Shown: positions 6,583-19,654 of the stretch, piece after piece
Numbering within the stretch: the first letter of the stretch is position 1
How the letters are laid out: every line of letters starts with the position of its first letter
From: an uncultured Chlorobiaceae bacterium
Lineage (GTDB): Bacteria > Bacteroidota > Chlorobiia > Chlorobiales > Chlorobiaceae
Reading direction: 5' to 3'
Length of the DNA stretch: 64,000 bases
Assembly (NCBI GenBank): GCA_903824045.1
Contig: CAIJVD010000037.1
Location: 1-64,000, forward strand
Position numbers and translations under genes: made by a program
The notes under the pieces: generated by a model
What the model saw: the letters and a program-made list of their open reading frames with translations, nothing else
What the model was told of the DNA's origin: nothing
Database searches by the model: none

Positions 6583-8052
6583 ATGAGCAATTCCGATCAA
6601 AACCGGGTACAGGATCTGAACCTGTCACCCGATAAAGTGATGCACAAGCTGGTTTCGCTGGCAAAGCGCCGCGGCTTCATTTTCCCCTCTTCAGAGATTT
6701 ACGGAGGGCTCTCCTCCTGCTTCGACTACGGCCCTCTGGGCAGCGAGATGAAGAAGAACATCAAGGAGCTCTGGTGGAACTCGATGACCCGGCGCCACCA
6801 GAATATTGTGGGTATCGACGCTTCGATCATGATGAACCCGACGGTTTGGGAGGCATCGGGGCATGTGGCGAGCTTCAACGATCCGATGATTGACGATCGC
6901 ACCACCAAGCGGCGCTACCGGGCAGACCACCTGATTGAGAACCATCTGGGCAAGCTGGTTCGTGACGGCAAGGATGATGATGCAAAAAGGGTACAGGCGC
7001 GTTACGAGCGCATTGCAGAATCAGCCGATCCAAACAGGGCGCTGTACGAAATCATTGTCGATGAAGGGATCAAAGCCCCCGATACCGGCTCGGGCGACTG
7101 GACAGATGTTCGCCAGTTCAACCTGATGTTCCAATGCAATATGGGTGCTGTGGCGGACTCTTCCGGCATTGTCTACCTCCGGCCTGAAACCGCGCAGGGC
7201 ATCTTCGTGAACTTCCACAATGTCCGTGAATCCTCACGCATGCGGGTGCCCTTCGGCATCGCACAGATCGGCAAGGCATTCCGCAACGAGATTGTGAAGG
7301 GGAACTTTATCTTCCGCATGGTGGAGTTCGAGCAGATGGAGATGCAGTACTTCGTCAAACCGGGCACACAGGCCGAGGCCTTCGAGGAGTGGCGTGCGGA
7401 GCGGTTTGCCTGGTACATCGAGAAGCTCGGTCTTCGTCCGGAAAAACTGCACTGGTACAAGCACGACAAGCTCGCCCACTATGCCGACCTTGCCTACGAC
7501 ATCAAGTTCGAGTTCCCCTTCGGCATTGAGGAGATCGAGGGAATTCACTCGCGGACCGATTTCGATTTGAAGCAGCATCAGGAGTATTCCGGCAAGAACC
7601 AGGAGTATATCGACCAGCTCACCAACGAGCGCTACATCCCCTATGTGGTGGAGACCTCGGCCGGCTGCGACAGGCTCTTCCTGGCACTGCTTTCGGATGC
7701 ATACAGTGAGGATATCGTCGACGGCGAGGAGCGCGTGATACTGAAGCTTGCACCGAGAATCGCTCCGGTCAAGGCGGCAGTGCTGCCTCTCATGAAAAAA
7801 GGAGGTCTGGGCGAGGCGGCGGCAAAGCTCTCGGAGGAGCTCTCGGAGAACTATCTTGTGCAGTACGACGACTCAGGGTCTATCGGCAAGCGATACCGCC
7901 GTCAGGACGAGATCGGCACTCCCTTCTGCTTCACCGTTGACCATGAGACGCTTGAGGCCGGCACCGTTACCGCCCGTTACCGCGACACCGCCGCGCAGGA
8001 GCGGATCGACATCTCGAAGGTCCGGGAGTTTCTTGCGGCAAACCTTGTTTAA
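6583..8052 (+). CDS. glyS: Glycyl-tRNA synthetase, homodimeric type
   Basis: A 489-residue class II synthetase that charges tRNA-Gly. The start at 6583 (MSNSDQN) is preferred over an upstream frame start at 6475, whose extra 36 residues look like translated spacer. The N-terminal domain carries KRRGFIFPSSEIYGG and FDYGPLG, both typical of the eukaryote/archaea-like alpha2 enzyme. Motif 2 is FRNEIVKGNFIFRMVEFEQME. Motif 3 appears near PYVVETSAGCDRLFLALL. The C-terminal anticodon-binding domain follows (APVKAAVLPLM and GKRYRRQDEIGTPFCFTVD). It is a single-gene unit ending 15 bases before bchP. Confidence 0.95.
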   Translation: MSNSDQNRVQDLNLSPDKVMHKLVSLAKRRGFIFPSSEIYGGLSSCFDYGPLGSEMKKNIKELWWNSMTRRHQNIVGIDASIMMNPTVWEASGHVASFNDPMIDDRTTKRRYRADHLIENHLGKLVRDGKDDDAKRVQARYERIAESADPNRALYEIIVDEGIKAPDTGSGDWTDVRQFNLMFQCNMGAVADSSGIVYLRPETAQGIFVNFHNVRESSRMRVPFGIAQIGKAFRNEIVKGNFIFRMVEFEQMEMQYFVKPGTQAEAFEEWRAERFAWYIEKLGLRPEKLHWYKHDKLAHYADLAYDIKFEFPFGIEEIEGIHSRTDFDLKQHQEYSGKNQEYIDQLTNERYIPYVVETSAGCDRLFLALLSDAYSEDIVDGEERVILKLAPRIAPVKAAVLPLMKKGGLGEAAAKLSEELSENYLVQYDDSGSIGKRYRRQDEIGTPFCFTVDHETLEAGTVTARYRDTAAQERIDISKVREFLAANLV

Positions 8053-8067
8053 CTACCAATTACCCTC

Positions 8068-9210
8068 ATGCGTTACGATGTTGCCGTCATAGGTGGAGGG
8101 CCCTCAGGGGCGGTTGCCGCTGCAATACTGGCTAAAGCCGGACTCTCAACCGTTCTTGTCGAGCGAAATCTCGACAATGTGAAGCCCTGCGGAGGAGCAA
8201 TTCCCCTCGGGCTGATTGAGGAGTTCAGCATCCCGTCTGATCTCGTCGAAAAGAAGCTCTCCCGCATGCGGGCCCGCTCGCCGAAAGGCAGAATGATCGA
8301 CATGAACATGCCGAACGGATACGTGGGCATGGTAAGGCGCGAGAAGTTTGACAAGTATCTGCGCGCCGAAGCCGCGCGTGCCGGAGCGGTCATCATGGAG
8401 GGGCTGGTGAAAACCATCACGCCCTCAGGTGACGGATTTCGCATCACAACCCTCAACGACAAGGTGCCAGCCCTGCGTGTCCGCAAGATTATCGGTGCCG
8501 ACGGCGCCAACTCCAAGACCGCTGAAGAGCTGCGCTTTCCGCCAAACGAGCTGAAGGTGATTGCCATGCAGCAGCGATTCCACTACACTCCGGCCATCGA
8601 GAAATTCCGCGATATCGTCGAGATCTGGTTCGACGGCGAGGTCTCTCCTGATTTTTACGGATGGATCTTCCCGAAGGCCGATCACCTGGCCATAGGCACC
8701 GGCACAGAGGATAACCGGCACAATATCAAGGCTCTCCAGAAACGGTTTGTGGAGAAAATCGGGATCACCGACAAGCCCTACCTGGATGAAGCGGCAAAGA
8801 TTCCGATGAAGCCGAGAAAATCCTTTACGAGCGAAAATGCCATTCTTGTCGGCGACGCCGCCGGTCTGGTTACGCCGGCAAACGGCGAGGGGATTTTCTT
8901 CGCCATGCGCTCCGGAAAGCTCGGCGCTGAGGCAATGATCGACCACTTCAGGAACAAGGCGCCCCTCGCCAACTACGAGCGGAAGTTCCGCAAGCTCTAC
9001 GCGCCTATCTTTTTCGGCCTTGAGGTGCTGCAGGCGGTGTACTACCGCAACGACCGTCTGAGGGAGAGCTTCGTGGCCATCTGCGCGGATGACGATGTGC
9101 AGAGAATCACCTTCGACTCCTATCTCTACAAGAAAATGGTGCCAGCACCATGGCGCGTCCAGATGAAAATCTTCTCAAAGAACATTGTTCATCTGATCAA
9201 GGGCCGCTGA
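8068..9210 (+). CDS. bchP: Geranylgeranyl reductase (BchP/ChlP family)
   Basis: A 380-residue FAD-dependent reductase. The N-terminal Rossmann motif is [21 protein letters not shown], followed by the family marker KPCGGAIP near residue 40. The second FAD-binding motif is [21 protein letters not shown] near 265. In phototrophs this family reduces the geranylgeranyl side chain of bacteriochlorophyll to phytyl; in green sulfur bacteria the product is needed for bacteriochlorophyll a and reaction-centre pigments. Related reductases act on archaeal lipids or menaquinone, so the substrate is inferred from family and organism. The stop codon abuts the ATG of the next membrane-protein gene, which suggests a two-gene unit. 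Confidence 0.85.
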   Translation: MRYDVAVIGGGPSGAVAAAILAKAGLSTVLVERNLDNVKPCGGAIPLGLIEEFSIPSDLVEKKLSRMRARSPKGRMIDMNMPNGYVGMVRREKFDKYLRAEAARAGAVIMEGLVKTITPSGDGFRITTLNDKVPALRVRKIIGADGANSKTAEELRFPPNELKVIAMQQRFHYTPAIEKFRDIVEIWFDGEVSPDFYGWIFPKADHLAIGTGTEDNRHNIKALQKRFVEKIGITDKPYLDEAAKIPMKPRKSFTSENAILVGDAAGLVTPANGEGIFFAMRSGKLGAEAMIDHFRNKAPLANYERKFRKLYAPIFFGLEVLQAVYYRNDRLRESFVAICADDDVQRITFDSYLYKKMVPAPWRVQMKIFSKNIVHLIKGR

Positions 9211-9882
9211 ATGCTCCTCTCCTTTCCAAACTGGATCATCCACATCTCTTCGGCCCTCGAGTGGGGGATTGCCGCTGCACTCTTTTTCCGCTACGGCAGA
9301 ATGACCGGGCGGCGCGAGATCCGCATCTTCGGCCTTGCAATGCTTCCGCACTGGTTGGGAAGCTTTTTTGTGCTGGGGTACCATATTTCGGGCGACCGTA
9401 TCCCGCTCCTGCTCGACCTGTCGGAGGTCATCAACCTCTTTGGCAGCATCGCCCTCCTCCTGGCAACACTGAACCTCCTGAAATCGGTCAAGGCCCGCCA
9501 ATCGTTCGGCTATGCCGCCTCGCTCGGCGCCATCATGGTGGCGGGCAAACCCCAGTCATACATGGGTTCCGATATTTTTGACGCGGTGCTGCAGCTCTCC
9601 AGCGTGGTCTACATCGCCTTTCTGGTGCTGCTTTTGATCCTGCACCGGCGCGACCGCACCATTTTTTCGGGACTGAGCGTCGCAGGATTCTGGTTCGTGC
9701 TCATCTTCATTTCGGTAACGATCTTCTGCATGTACCTCGCAACCGAGGTACGGGGTTACCCGACGCTCTCTCACGACGACCTCCTCCACGGCCTGGCCGA
9801 AAGCCTGCTCTCCATGAGCAATCTCATGATCGCCATCGGCGCACAGAAAAAAATAAACGAGTTTAAAAATGCGGGCGGGTGA
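9211..9882 (+). CDS. Membrane protein with DUF2499 (Ycf49-like) and DUF3593-like halves
   Basis: A 223-residue protein with about six hydrophobic segments. The N-terminal half (LSFPNWIIHISSALEWGIAA, then a short helix and GLAMLPHWLGSFFVLGYH) resembles the Ycf49/DUF2499 proteins of cyanobacteria and plastids. The C-terminal half (hydrophobic helices, then DDLLHGLAESLLSMSNLMIAIG) resembles DUF3593, whose signature is a LHGxAE motif near the end. In cyanobacteria I recall these as separate small genes. No function is established for either. The ATG directly follows the bchP stop with no spacer, so the two genes are probably translated together. Domain calls are by eye. Confidence 0.6.
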   Translation: MLLSFPNWIIHISSALEWGIAAALFFRYGRMTGRREIRIFGLAMLPHWLGSFFVLGYHISGDRIPLLLDLSEVINLFGSIALLLATLNLLKSVKARQSFGYAASLGAIMVAGKPQSYMGSDIFDAVLQLSSVVYIAFLVLLLILHRRDRTIFSGLSVAGFWFVLIFISVTIFCMYLATEVRGYPTLSHDDLLHGLAESLLSMSNLMIAIGAQKKINEFKNAGG

Positions 9883-9887
9883 AGCGC

Positions 9888-11585
9888 TCAGGGGTGAAGC
9901 GTGCGTGAATAGCGATTCTGGTCGGTCACGACAGCAATCGCCTTTTTCACCACGGGGTCCTCTTCAAGCTCTTCTTTTCGCGCAAGCTTTTCGTTGTAGT
10001 GGTGCTGGATCTCCAGCTCGAGAGCATTGCACACCTGCTCCGACTCACGCGCGATCTCCTCTTCCTTCAGGCGGAGGGCCTCCTCCTGCAGTTCACCAAG
10101 AAGCTTCTGGCGACGCTCGCTCTGGTTCTGGGTGACGCTCCCAAAGCTCTCCTTGAGTGCATTGAGGCGACGTTCCAGCTCGGAGAGATAGCTAAACGCC
10201 CTGTCCTTCAGGAATGCAGCGAACGACGCCATCAGCGCCTTCCGGTCCTGCGGTGACTGAGGCTGGGATGGATGCTCTGCACGGTAGCGAGCAGCAAAAA
10301 GAAAGAGCATGCCGCTTTTGCGGATGGCACTCACGTAGGCGGAAGAGGGCTCTTCTGACAGATGAATATCGGGGGTGATGCCGCCGCCACCATAGACCTT
10401 GCGCCGCCCTTTTGTAAAGAATACCTTCGAAAGGCTTTCGGCGGGGCTCTTCTGGAGTACCTTGCGACCCTCCTTGAGGGGCTCACGCTCCTTCTGGATG
10501 AGACGCCCGGAAGGGGTATAGTATTTGGCGGTGGTTAGCTTCAGGGTATTGTCGTAGGAGAGCGGGAGAACCGACTGCACGAGCCCTTTGCCGTATGAAC
10601 GCTCCCCGAGGATAACGCCCCGGTCGAGATCCTGGAGGGCACCGGAGAGGATTTCAGAAGCCGACGCACTCTGGTCGTTGATCAACACGGCAAGAGGTAT
10701 CGAGAGGTCGAGCGGCGGGGTCTCGGTTACCCAGGTTTTGGAGCTCTCCGGCTGGCGCCCGCGGATGGAAACGACCAGGCTCCCCTTGGGGACAAAAAGC
10801 GAGGTGACCTCAACGGCAGCGGTCAAGAGTCCCCCGGGATTGTTTCTGAGATCAAGAATGACCCCCTTCATCGGGCGCTGGCGTTGCTTTGACTGGCGCA
10901 CAAGAGCCAGAAACGCTTCACGCAACTCCTCAGCCGAACGCTCGCCAAAGCTCTTCATCTCGATGTAGCCGACGTCGCTCAAAATACCGCTGTAGAGGAC
11001 CGTACTGACCCTTACCTCACCTCTGAAAAGCTTGACCGTAAAGGGCTTTGCTCCCTCCCGCTCGATATCGAGGCTCACTGCCCCGCCCGACGGCCCCTTG
11101 AGAAGCCTCTTGACATCCTCAAGCGATGTATCGTTCAGCTTCGTCTGGTTGACGGCCGCGAGCCTGTCGCCAACGCGCAAGCCGGCCAGGGCGGCGGCAT
11201 ACCCGTCAACGAGTGAGCTGATGTAGACCTTTCCTGAAATGGCGGTGATGGTGACGCCAATACCGGCATACTGCCCGCTGGTCAGCTCGTCGAGCTCCTC
11301 GGAATCTGTCTTGTCAAGGAAAACCGTATAGGGATCGAGCGTGCGGAGCATGCCGTCAATACCTGACGTCATGAGCCGGCTGACATTGAGCGAGTCGACG
11401 TAGCTATGCGAAAGATTGTGATAGACCTCGCCAAGCAGATCGATATTTTTGAGGATATCGAAATACCCCTTGTCGGCAGGAACAGCCGAGTAGAGCGGCG
11501 CTGAGGGAACGCAGCAGAGAGAGAGAAGCGCGACAAGGACGCTCATCCCCCTGCGGACCTTGTGACCCTGCAGGACGCGTCTCAT
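9888..11585 (-). CDS. C-terminal processing protease (S41 family)
   Basis: A 565-residue periplasmic serine protease with an N-terminal signal or anchor (hydrophobic core about residues 14-33). A PDZ domain (GIGVTITAISGKVYISSLVDG, ending GLRVGDRLAAVN) precedes the S41 catalytic domain. The catalytic serine lies in NDQSASASEILSGAL and the lysine in GERSYGKGLVQS, a Ser-Lys dyad as in Tsp/CtpA. The last 130 residues are highly charged and predicted helical (LEELQEEALRLKEEEIARESEQ), consistent with the C-terminal extension of Prc-like proteases. It begins three bases after the dapD stop. Substrates cannot be read from the sequence; envelope quality control is usual. Confidence 0.9.
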   Translation of the reverse strand: MRRVLQGHKVRRGMSVLVALLSLCCVPSAPLYSAVPADKGYFDILKNIDLLGEVYHNLSHSYVDSLNVSRLMTSGIDGMLRTLDPYTVFLDKTDSEELDELTSGQYAGIGVTITAISGKVYISSLVDGYAAALAGLRVGDRLAAVNQTKLNDTSLEDVKRLLKGPSGGAVSLDIEREGAKPFTVKLFRGEVRVSTVLYSGILSDVGYIEMKSFGERSAEELREAFLALVRQSKQRQRPMKGVILDLRNNPGGLLTAAVEVTSLFVPKGSLVVSIRGRQPESSKTWVTETPPLDLSIPLAVLINDQSASASEILSGALQDLDRGVILGERSYGKGLVQSVLPLSYDNTLKLTTAKYYTPSGRLIQKEREPLKEGRKVLQKSPAESLSKVFFTKGRRKVYGGGGITPDIHLSEEPSSAYVSAIRKSGMLFLFAARYRAEHPSQPQSPQDRKALMASFAAFLKDRAFSYLSELERRLNALKESFGSVTQNQSERRQKLLGELQEEALRLKEEEIARESEQVCNALELEIQHHYNEKLARKEELEEDPVVKKAIAVVTDQNRYSRTLHP

Positions 11586-11588
11586 AGG

Positions 11589-12434
11589 TCACCGGAGAGC
11601 CTCTTCGAGAGCCGTGGCGCTGTCCGTTCGGGCGTCGCGGTACTTGATGATGAGCGGAGTGTAGATGGAAAGTCCGTGTTCAGCGGCGAACTCCCCCTTG
11701 ATTTTGCGCGAACCGGCAACAACAACCGCGCCGGCGGGGATGACCAGAGGGCTCCTTGCAGTTTTTCTGTAAATGGTGTTCAGGGCAAGATCGTAAACCG
11801 GGGTGGAGCCGTTGAGAATAACGCCCGTACCGATGACCGAACGCTCCCGGACAATGGTGCCTTCATAGATGCCGCAGTTGCCGCCCACCATTACCTCATC
11901 CTCAATGATGACCGGCATGGCGCCGACCGGCTCAAGCACTCCGCCGACCTGAACGCCGGCTGAGAGATGCACCTTTTTTCCAACCTGGGCACAGCTCCCT
12001 ACGAGGGCATGGGAATCGATCATGGTGCCCTCGTCAACATAAGCTCCGACATTGACATAGGCCGGAGGCATCATGACAACCGAAGGGGCGAGATATGAGC
12101 CGTCCCGCACGGCCGAGCCGCCAGGGACAATGCGGACATTGTCGGCAAGCGTCAGCGACTTCAGCGGATAGGTATCCTTGTCGATAAAGGTCAGAGCGCC
12201 GCCCTCCATGAGCTGGAGCCGGCCAAGGCGCATGCCGAGCAGAATGCCCTCCTTGACCCACATGTTGACAACCCAGTCGCTGCCGGATTTTTCCGCCGCC
12301 CGAACCTTGCCTTCATTGAGAAGCTTCTTGAAGCTCTCAAAGACGCTGCGCGCCTCCCCCATCTCCTGAAGAGCCGCAGCTCCGAAGGATGAAAACCCGA
12401 GAATCGACTCTTTCAATGCATCATACTGTCCCAT
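11589..12434 (-). CDS. dapD: Tetrahydrodipicolinate N-succinyltransferase
   Basis: A 281-residue left-handed beta-helix acyltransferase of the lysine and meso-diaminopimelate pathway, which also supplies the peptidoglycan precursor used by MurE encoded further right. The N-terminal helical region is followed by hexapeptide-repeat coils: [36 protein letters not shown], and [21 protein letters not shown]. The segment NGSTPVYDL is typical of DapD. It lies in a minus-strand set with the upstream RNase E/G gene (16-base gap) and the downstream protease (3-base gap). Confidence 0.93.
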   Translation of the reverse strand: MGQYDALKESILGFSSFGAAALQEMGEARSVFESFKKLLNEGKVRAAEKSGSDWVVNMWVKEGILLGMRLGRLQLMEGGALTFIDKDTYPLKSLTLADNVRIVPGGSAVRDGSYLAPSVVMMPPAYVNVGAYVDEGTMIDSHALVGSCAQVGKKVHLSAGVQVGGVLEPVGAMPVIIEDEVMVGGNCGIYEGTIVRERSVIGTGVILNGSTPVYDLALNTIYRKTARSPLVIPAGAVVVAGSRKIKGEFAAEHGLSIYTPLIIKYRDARTDSATALEEALR

Positions 12435-12450
12435 AACACCCCTGCTGCTG

Positions 12451-14151
12451 TTAAATATCGCCGTATTCGGCGGTTATATCCTTGTTATTTTTCCGGCTGT
12501 AGAATCTGAAATCGTCGCTTCTGAGCGATTCGTCCGGCTTCACCTTGACGAAAAGCAGGTGCTGGAGAAACCATTTCAGTTCGGTATTCATGTCGCTGTT
12601 TGAAAGCGGCTCGACAACCGTCGGGCTGACGTAGAGATCGAGCTGCTGGAACTTCAGTGTATGCTTGAGAGCGTACTTTCTGAGCCACCGCTCAATCTGG
12701 TTGATCGTCGTAAAGCGGGCCTGAACCACACCGGTGCCGCCGCAGGCCGGGCACTGGTCGCCCATGCGCTGCATAAGGCTCGGTCGTATCCTCTCGCGGG
12801 TGATCTGCATGATTCCGAAGTCCGACATCGGGATGATGTTCGATTTCGCGCGGTCGTTGCGAAGCTCGTTCTTCATCATGTCGTAGACCTTCTTCGCGTT
12901 TTTCTGGTCCAGCATATCGATGAAATCGACAACAATAATACCGCCGATATCGCGAAGTCGGAGCTGACGCACGACCTCGCGCGCCGCCTCAAGGTTGGTT
13001 TTCAGGGAGTTCTCCTCCTGCTCGCGCTTGGCGGCATATCGTCCGCTGTTAACGTCAACAACCACCATCGCTTCAGTGTGCTCGATGATGATGTAGCCGC
13101 CGGACTTGAGCCAAACCTTGCGGGAGAAAATCGACTCCACATCCTTTGCGATGCCGTACCCTTCGAAAAGGGGAAGCTTGCCCTGGTAGAGGCTGACATT
13201 CTTCACCATTTCAGGAGCCGCCCACTGGATGTAGTTCAGCGTCTCCTTGTGAATCACCGGAGAGTTCGCCACAATTTCCGTGACGTCAGAGGTGAGCGAG
13301 TCGCGCAGAACGCTCGAAATAATGGTATCCTCCTTGAAAATGAGCTGGGGCGGCACAGCGTCCTGGAGCTGCACCTCAATCTGCGTCCATTTGCCAAGCA
13401 GCTTTTCGAGATCCTGCTTCAGAAGCGTCTCCTCCTGGTCCTCGGCCACCGTGCGGATGATGGCGCCGAACCCTTCGGGCAGCATTGAACGTACCAGCTT
13501 CTTCAGCCTTGAGCGCTCCTTGCGGGCAACCACCCGGCGCGATACGGCAACCTGGCCCCCACCGAACGGCAGAAGCACCATAAAGCGACCAGCAATAGTA
13601 ATGTCGGAGGTGAGCCGTGACCCCTTGCTGCTGATAGGCTCCTTGATAACCTGCACCAGAATGGAGTCGTTCGGCTTGAGCTTTCCGGCAATCATCTGGG
13701 TATAGGACTGGCGTTTTTCGGCCTTCTCCTTCTCGTCACCCGAAGGACGCTTGCCCCCGCTACGCGCAGCCTGCTTGACTCCGCCCTGCTCGGTAACCGT
13801 CTGGGTTCCGGCAATAGAAGCCGCCTTGGGCTCATCGCCATCCTCATCCTCGCCGGCCGCCGCATCCTCATCATCCTCATCATCCTCAATCAGCGCACGG
13901 TAGTCCTCGCTGGTGGTGCCTACATCGGAAAAATGGAGAAACCCGTCGGACTTCTGGCCGATATCGACAAAAGCGGCCTTCAATCCCTCGACAACTTTGT
14001 GAACCCTACCAAGATAGATGTCGCCAATGCTCCGCCGGCTTTCAGGACGCTCAATAATCAACTCGGCCAAACGGCCATCTTCGACAAGCGCAACCTGTAT
14101 CTCGTCGCCGGTTTTGTTCATCAGCAACTGCTTGTTCAAACTCTTCCTCAT
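12451..14151 (-). CDS. rng: Ribonuclease E/G family endoribonuclease
   Basis: A 566-residue single-strand-specific endoribonuclease for rRNA and mRNA processing. An N-terminal S1 domain ([30 protein letters not shown]) is interrupted by a low-complexity stretch of about 65 residues, first strongly acidic, then lysine-rich, before the S1 fold resumes at [16 protein letters not shown]. The catalytic Mg-binding aspartates are in [10 protein letters not shown] and [11 protein letters not shown], and the Zn-link cysteines are in CPACGGTG. There is no long RNase E-type scaffold tail, so the architecture is RNase G-like. RNase E versus G naming is not decidable here. Confidence 0.9.
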   Translation of the reverse strand: MRKSLNKQLLMNKTGDEIQVALVEDGRLAELIIERPESRRSIGDIYLGRVHKVVEGLKAAFVDIGQKSDGFLHFSDVGTTSEDYRALIEDDEDDEDAAAGEDEDGDEPKAASIAGTQTVTEQGGVKQAARSGGKRPSGDEKEKAEKRQSYTQMIAGKLKPNDSILVQVIKEPISSKGSRLTSDITIAGRFMVLLPFGGGQVAVSRRVVARKERSRLKKLVRSMLPEGFGAIIRTVAEDQEETLLKQDLEKLLGKWTQIEVQLQDAVPPQLIFKEDTIISSVLRDSLTSDVTEIVANSPVIHKETLNYIQWAAPEMVKNVSLYQGKLPLFEGYGIAKDVESIFSRKVWLKSGGYIIIEHTEAMVVVDVNSGRYAAKREQEENSLKTNLEAAREVVRQLRLRDIGGIIVVDFIDMLDQKNAKKVYDMMKNELRNDRAKSNIIPMSDFGIMQITRERIRPSLMQRMGDQCPACGGTGVVQARFTTINQIERWLRKYALKHTLKFQQLDLYVSPTVVEPLSNSDMNTELKWFLQHLLFVKVKPDESLRSDDFRFYSRKNNKDITAEYGDI

Positions 14152-14481
14152 TCGGTATCTCTTTTTTTAATAGAACATTATAACCTGCCAGCGCATCACG
14201 GTCGACCCTCTCGCCATGATGCTCAAAAATCCCTGGGCTTCTGAGTGCCGGGCCCTCTCCCGAGCGGCAACAGCCTGCTGAAATAAAATCAGACAGACCA
14301 GCAGAGAAGATAAGAAATTAAACACGCAAACAGCAAAACGCCCCCCGTCTGAACCCCGCCAGGCTTCAGAAACCAGTGATAAGCGATCCGCCGTTGCACT
14401 CTTTGGGCGAAGTTGCGTACATTTTACCACAACGCGCTTTTCCGAGTATTACGACGCCGGGCTTAATCAACGACTGCACTC
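14152..14481. other. Divergent intergenic region between rng and the DUF2461 gene
   Basis: This 330-base spacer must hold the promoters for the leftward rng-dapD-protease set and the rightward DUF2461-rnhB-yraN set. I see no RNA gene and no convincing operator. A minus-strand frame (14167-14430, GTG start) with one hydrophobic segment exists but has no recognisable family. Confidence 0.4.
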
Positions 14482-15168
14482 ATGATAACGAGCACTACAC
14501 TTGCATTCCTCGGTGAGCTGAAAGAGCACAATGACCGGGAGTGGTTCACCGGGCACAAGCATGAGTATCAGCATGCCTATGGTGACGTTCTCGACACGGT
14601 TGTGCACCTGCTGATCCGGATTGGCGCATTCGACAGCGATATTGCCGCGTCAGCTCTTGACCCGAAATCCTGCATCATGCGCATCAACCGCGATGTCCGG
14701 TTTTCGAAAGACAAGTCGCCCTACAAGACCAACATCTTTGCCTTCATCAACAAGGGCGGCAGAAAAAGCCCCTTCGGCGGCTACTATCTCCATCTTGAAC
14801 CGGGCGCCTCGTTCATCGGCGGTGGAATCTACATGCCCGAGCCTGCGGTGCTGGAGCTGCTGCGAGGGGAAATAAGCGACAACTTCCGGGAGTGGACGAG
14901 AATCGTGAATGACAAGGCGATGGCGGCCAGCTTTCCGGGTGGTGTGCAGCCTTCCGGCAAACTGAAAAGCCCTCCCAAGGGCTTTGAGATCTCAAATCCG
15001 GCAATTGAGTACCTCAAATTCAAAGGGTACTACACCCAGCGCTTCCTTGATGATAAAGAGGTGACCTCCCCGGCATTGGTTAGCAATCTTGAGGGCATGT
15101 TTGCCTCCGTGAAACCCATGATCGATTTTCTCAACCGGCCACTCCAAAAACTTTCGCGGCCATCATGA
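14482..15168 (+). CDS. DUF2461 family protein
   Basis: A 228-residue protein matching DUF2461 (TIGR02453). Recognisable blocks are the start TLAFLGELKEHNDREWFTGHK, the conserved MRINRDVRFSKDKSPYKTN (about residues 70-88), GGYYLHLEPGASFIGGGIYMPEP, and the C-terminal LKFKGYYTQRFLDD. The family is widespread in bacteria and fungi and has no assigned reaction. It is probably cytoplasmic: no signal peptide or membrane segment is present. The stop overlaps the rnhB start in an ATGA arrangement, so it is the first gene of a coupled set with rnhB and yraN. Confidence 0.88.
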   Translation: MITSTTLAFLGELKEHNDREWFTGHKHEYQHAYGDVLDTVVHLLIRIGAFDSDIAASALDPKSCIMRINRDVRFSKDKSPYKTNIFAFINKGGRKSPFGGYYLHLEPGASFIGGGIYMPEPAVLELLRGEISDNFREWTRIVNDKAMAASFPGGVQPSGKLKSPPKGFEISNPAIEYLKFKGYYTQRFLDDKEVTSPALVSNLEGMFASVKPMIDFLNRPLQKLSRPS

Positions 15169-15782
15169 ACACAAGCTACGAGTGGCCGCTGTGGGAGCGA
15201 ACGAACCTGATCTGCGGCATTGACGAGGCGGGGCGGGGGCCGCTTGCCGGGCCGGTTGTGGCGGCGGCGGTTGTTTTTCCTCGCTGGTTCAATGCGGAGG
15301 GGACGCTGCTTGAAAAGCTCAACGACTCCAAGAAGCTGTCTGCGGAGCTACGAAGCGCGCTTGCTCCGGAGATCAGCAAGGCCGCTGCCTTCTGGGCCAT
15401 CGAGGCTGTGGGGCCGGAGAGCATCGACGAGATAAACATCCTGCAGGCTACCATGCGGGCGATGAACCTTGCCATCGAAAAGCTGGTGGTTGCGCCGGAA
15501 CTGCTGCTGGTTGACGGCAACCGGTTCCGATCGACTCTCGAGATCCCCTTCGAAACCATCGTGAAGGGTGACTCGCGAGTCTTTTCGATCGCTGCGGCCT
15601 CAGTGCTTGCCAAAACACGCCGGGACGAGATCATGACGGAGGCTGCAACGCAGTGGCCGCACTATGGGTTTGAGCGCCATTTCGGCTATGCGACGAAAGA
15701 GCATGTTGAGGCGATACGAATGCACGGGCGGTGCGAAATCCACCGCAGGAGCTTCAGGCTTCGCGAACTGGGGGAAAAATAG
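15165..15782 (+). CDS. rnhB: Ribonuclease HII
   Basis: A 205-residue type 2 RNase H that removes ribonucleotides and RNA primers from RNA-DNA hybrids. The catalytic acidic residues are visible in [20 protein letters not shown] (Asp and Glu), LLVDGN (Asp) and [21 protein letters not shown] (Asp). The C-terminal [13 protein letters not shown] is characteristic. It overlaps the upstream DUF2461 stop by four bases and ends one base before the yraN start, so the three genes are almost certainly co-translated. Confidence 0.95.
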   Translation: MNTSYEWPLWERTNLICGIDEAGRGPLAGPVVAAAVVFPRWFNAEGTLLEKLNDSKKLSAELRSALAPEISKAAAFWAIEAVGPESIDEINILQATMRAMNLAIEKLVVAPELLLVDGNRFRSTLEIPFETIVKGDSRVFSIAAASVLAKTRRDEIMTEAATQWPHYGFERHFGYATKEHVEAIRMHGRCEIHRRSFRLRELGEK

Positions 15783-15783
15783 C

Positions 15784-16170
15784 ATGGCCCTCCACGATAC
15801 CCACCTGCTTGGTCTCCTGGGCGAAAACCTCGCGGCCGATTACCTCCAAAAAAAAGGGTACCGCATCATCACGCGCAACTACCGCTACCACCGTAACGAG
15901 ATAGACATCATTGCGCGACACCGGGGAACCGTCTGCTTTGTGGAGGTAAAAACGCGCACCTCCGATGCAAAAGGCCACCCGGCCGAGGCGGTCACTCCAC
16001 AGAAGCAAAGGGAGATCATCAAAGCTGCCCGGGCATGGCTTGCGCTGTCGGGAGAGGGTGAGCAGGATTGCCGGTTCGACGTGCTTGCCGTCATTGTCGA
16101 GAGCATGCATGAGGGCCGTATTGAGCGCTCCGTCATCGAACATTTTACCGATGCATTCTGGGCCGATTGA
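15784..16170 (+). CDS. yraN: UPF0102 (YraN) family nuclease-fold protein
   Basis: From the ATG at 15784 the protein has 128 residues, normal for the YraN/UPF0102 family. It shows [22 protein letters not shown], the endonuclease-fold motif [22 protein letters not shown] (Asp and ExK), and the trailing [14 protein letters not shown] helix. The fold is that of Holliday-junction-resolvase-like nucleases, but a cellular role is not established. It is linked to rnhB, a neighbour seen in many bacteria, which hints at a DNA-maintenance job. Confidence 0.9.
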   Translation: MALHDTHLLGLLGENLAADYLQKKGYRIITRNYRYHRNEIDIIARHRGTVCFVEVKTRTSDAKGHPAEAVTPQKQREIIKAARAWLALSGEGEQDCRFDVLAVIVESMHEGRIERSVIEHFTDAFWAD

Positions 16171-16231
16171 GAGGCGGAAGAGGCGCTTTTTTTTCTTATC
16201 TTGAACATCATTTTGAACGCAAATGCCATAG

Positions 16232-19501
<3,270 letters not shown>

Positions 19502-19590
19502 GCGTCCTTTCTGGTAAATATTATGTGGTTCCCGGGTGCGTTACATCGCTCGGCCCTGCAAGTGCGTTGCGTTCAACATAAAAAGAATAT

Positions 19591-19621
19591 CCCTGCATCG
19601 CAAAATGGGCCTGATGCAGGG
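19591..19621 (-). terminator. Putative terminator of the secDF operon
   Basis: A perfect nine-base stem (CCCTGCATC and GATGCAGGG) with a 13-base loop lies 34 bases beyond the secF stop. On the minus strand it is followed by ATATTCTTTTTATG, an imperfect U-rich tract, so it can act as an intrinsic terminator for secDF. Confidence 0.55.
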
Positions 19622-19654
19622 AGGAAATTGCGTCCTTAAAAAAGCAAACTCAGC

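Noticed and set aside
14167-14430. Minus-strand open frame of 87 codons with one hydrophobic stretch ahead of rng
   Set aside because: GTG start, no ribosome-binding site, no family resemblance, and it fills the only space available for rng and DUF2461 promoters.
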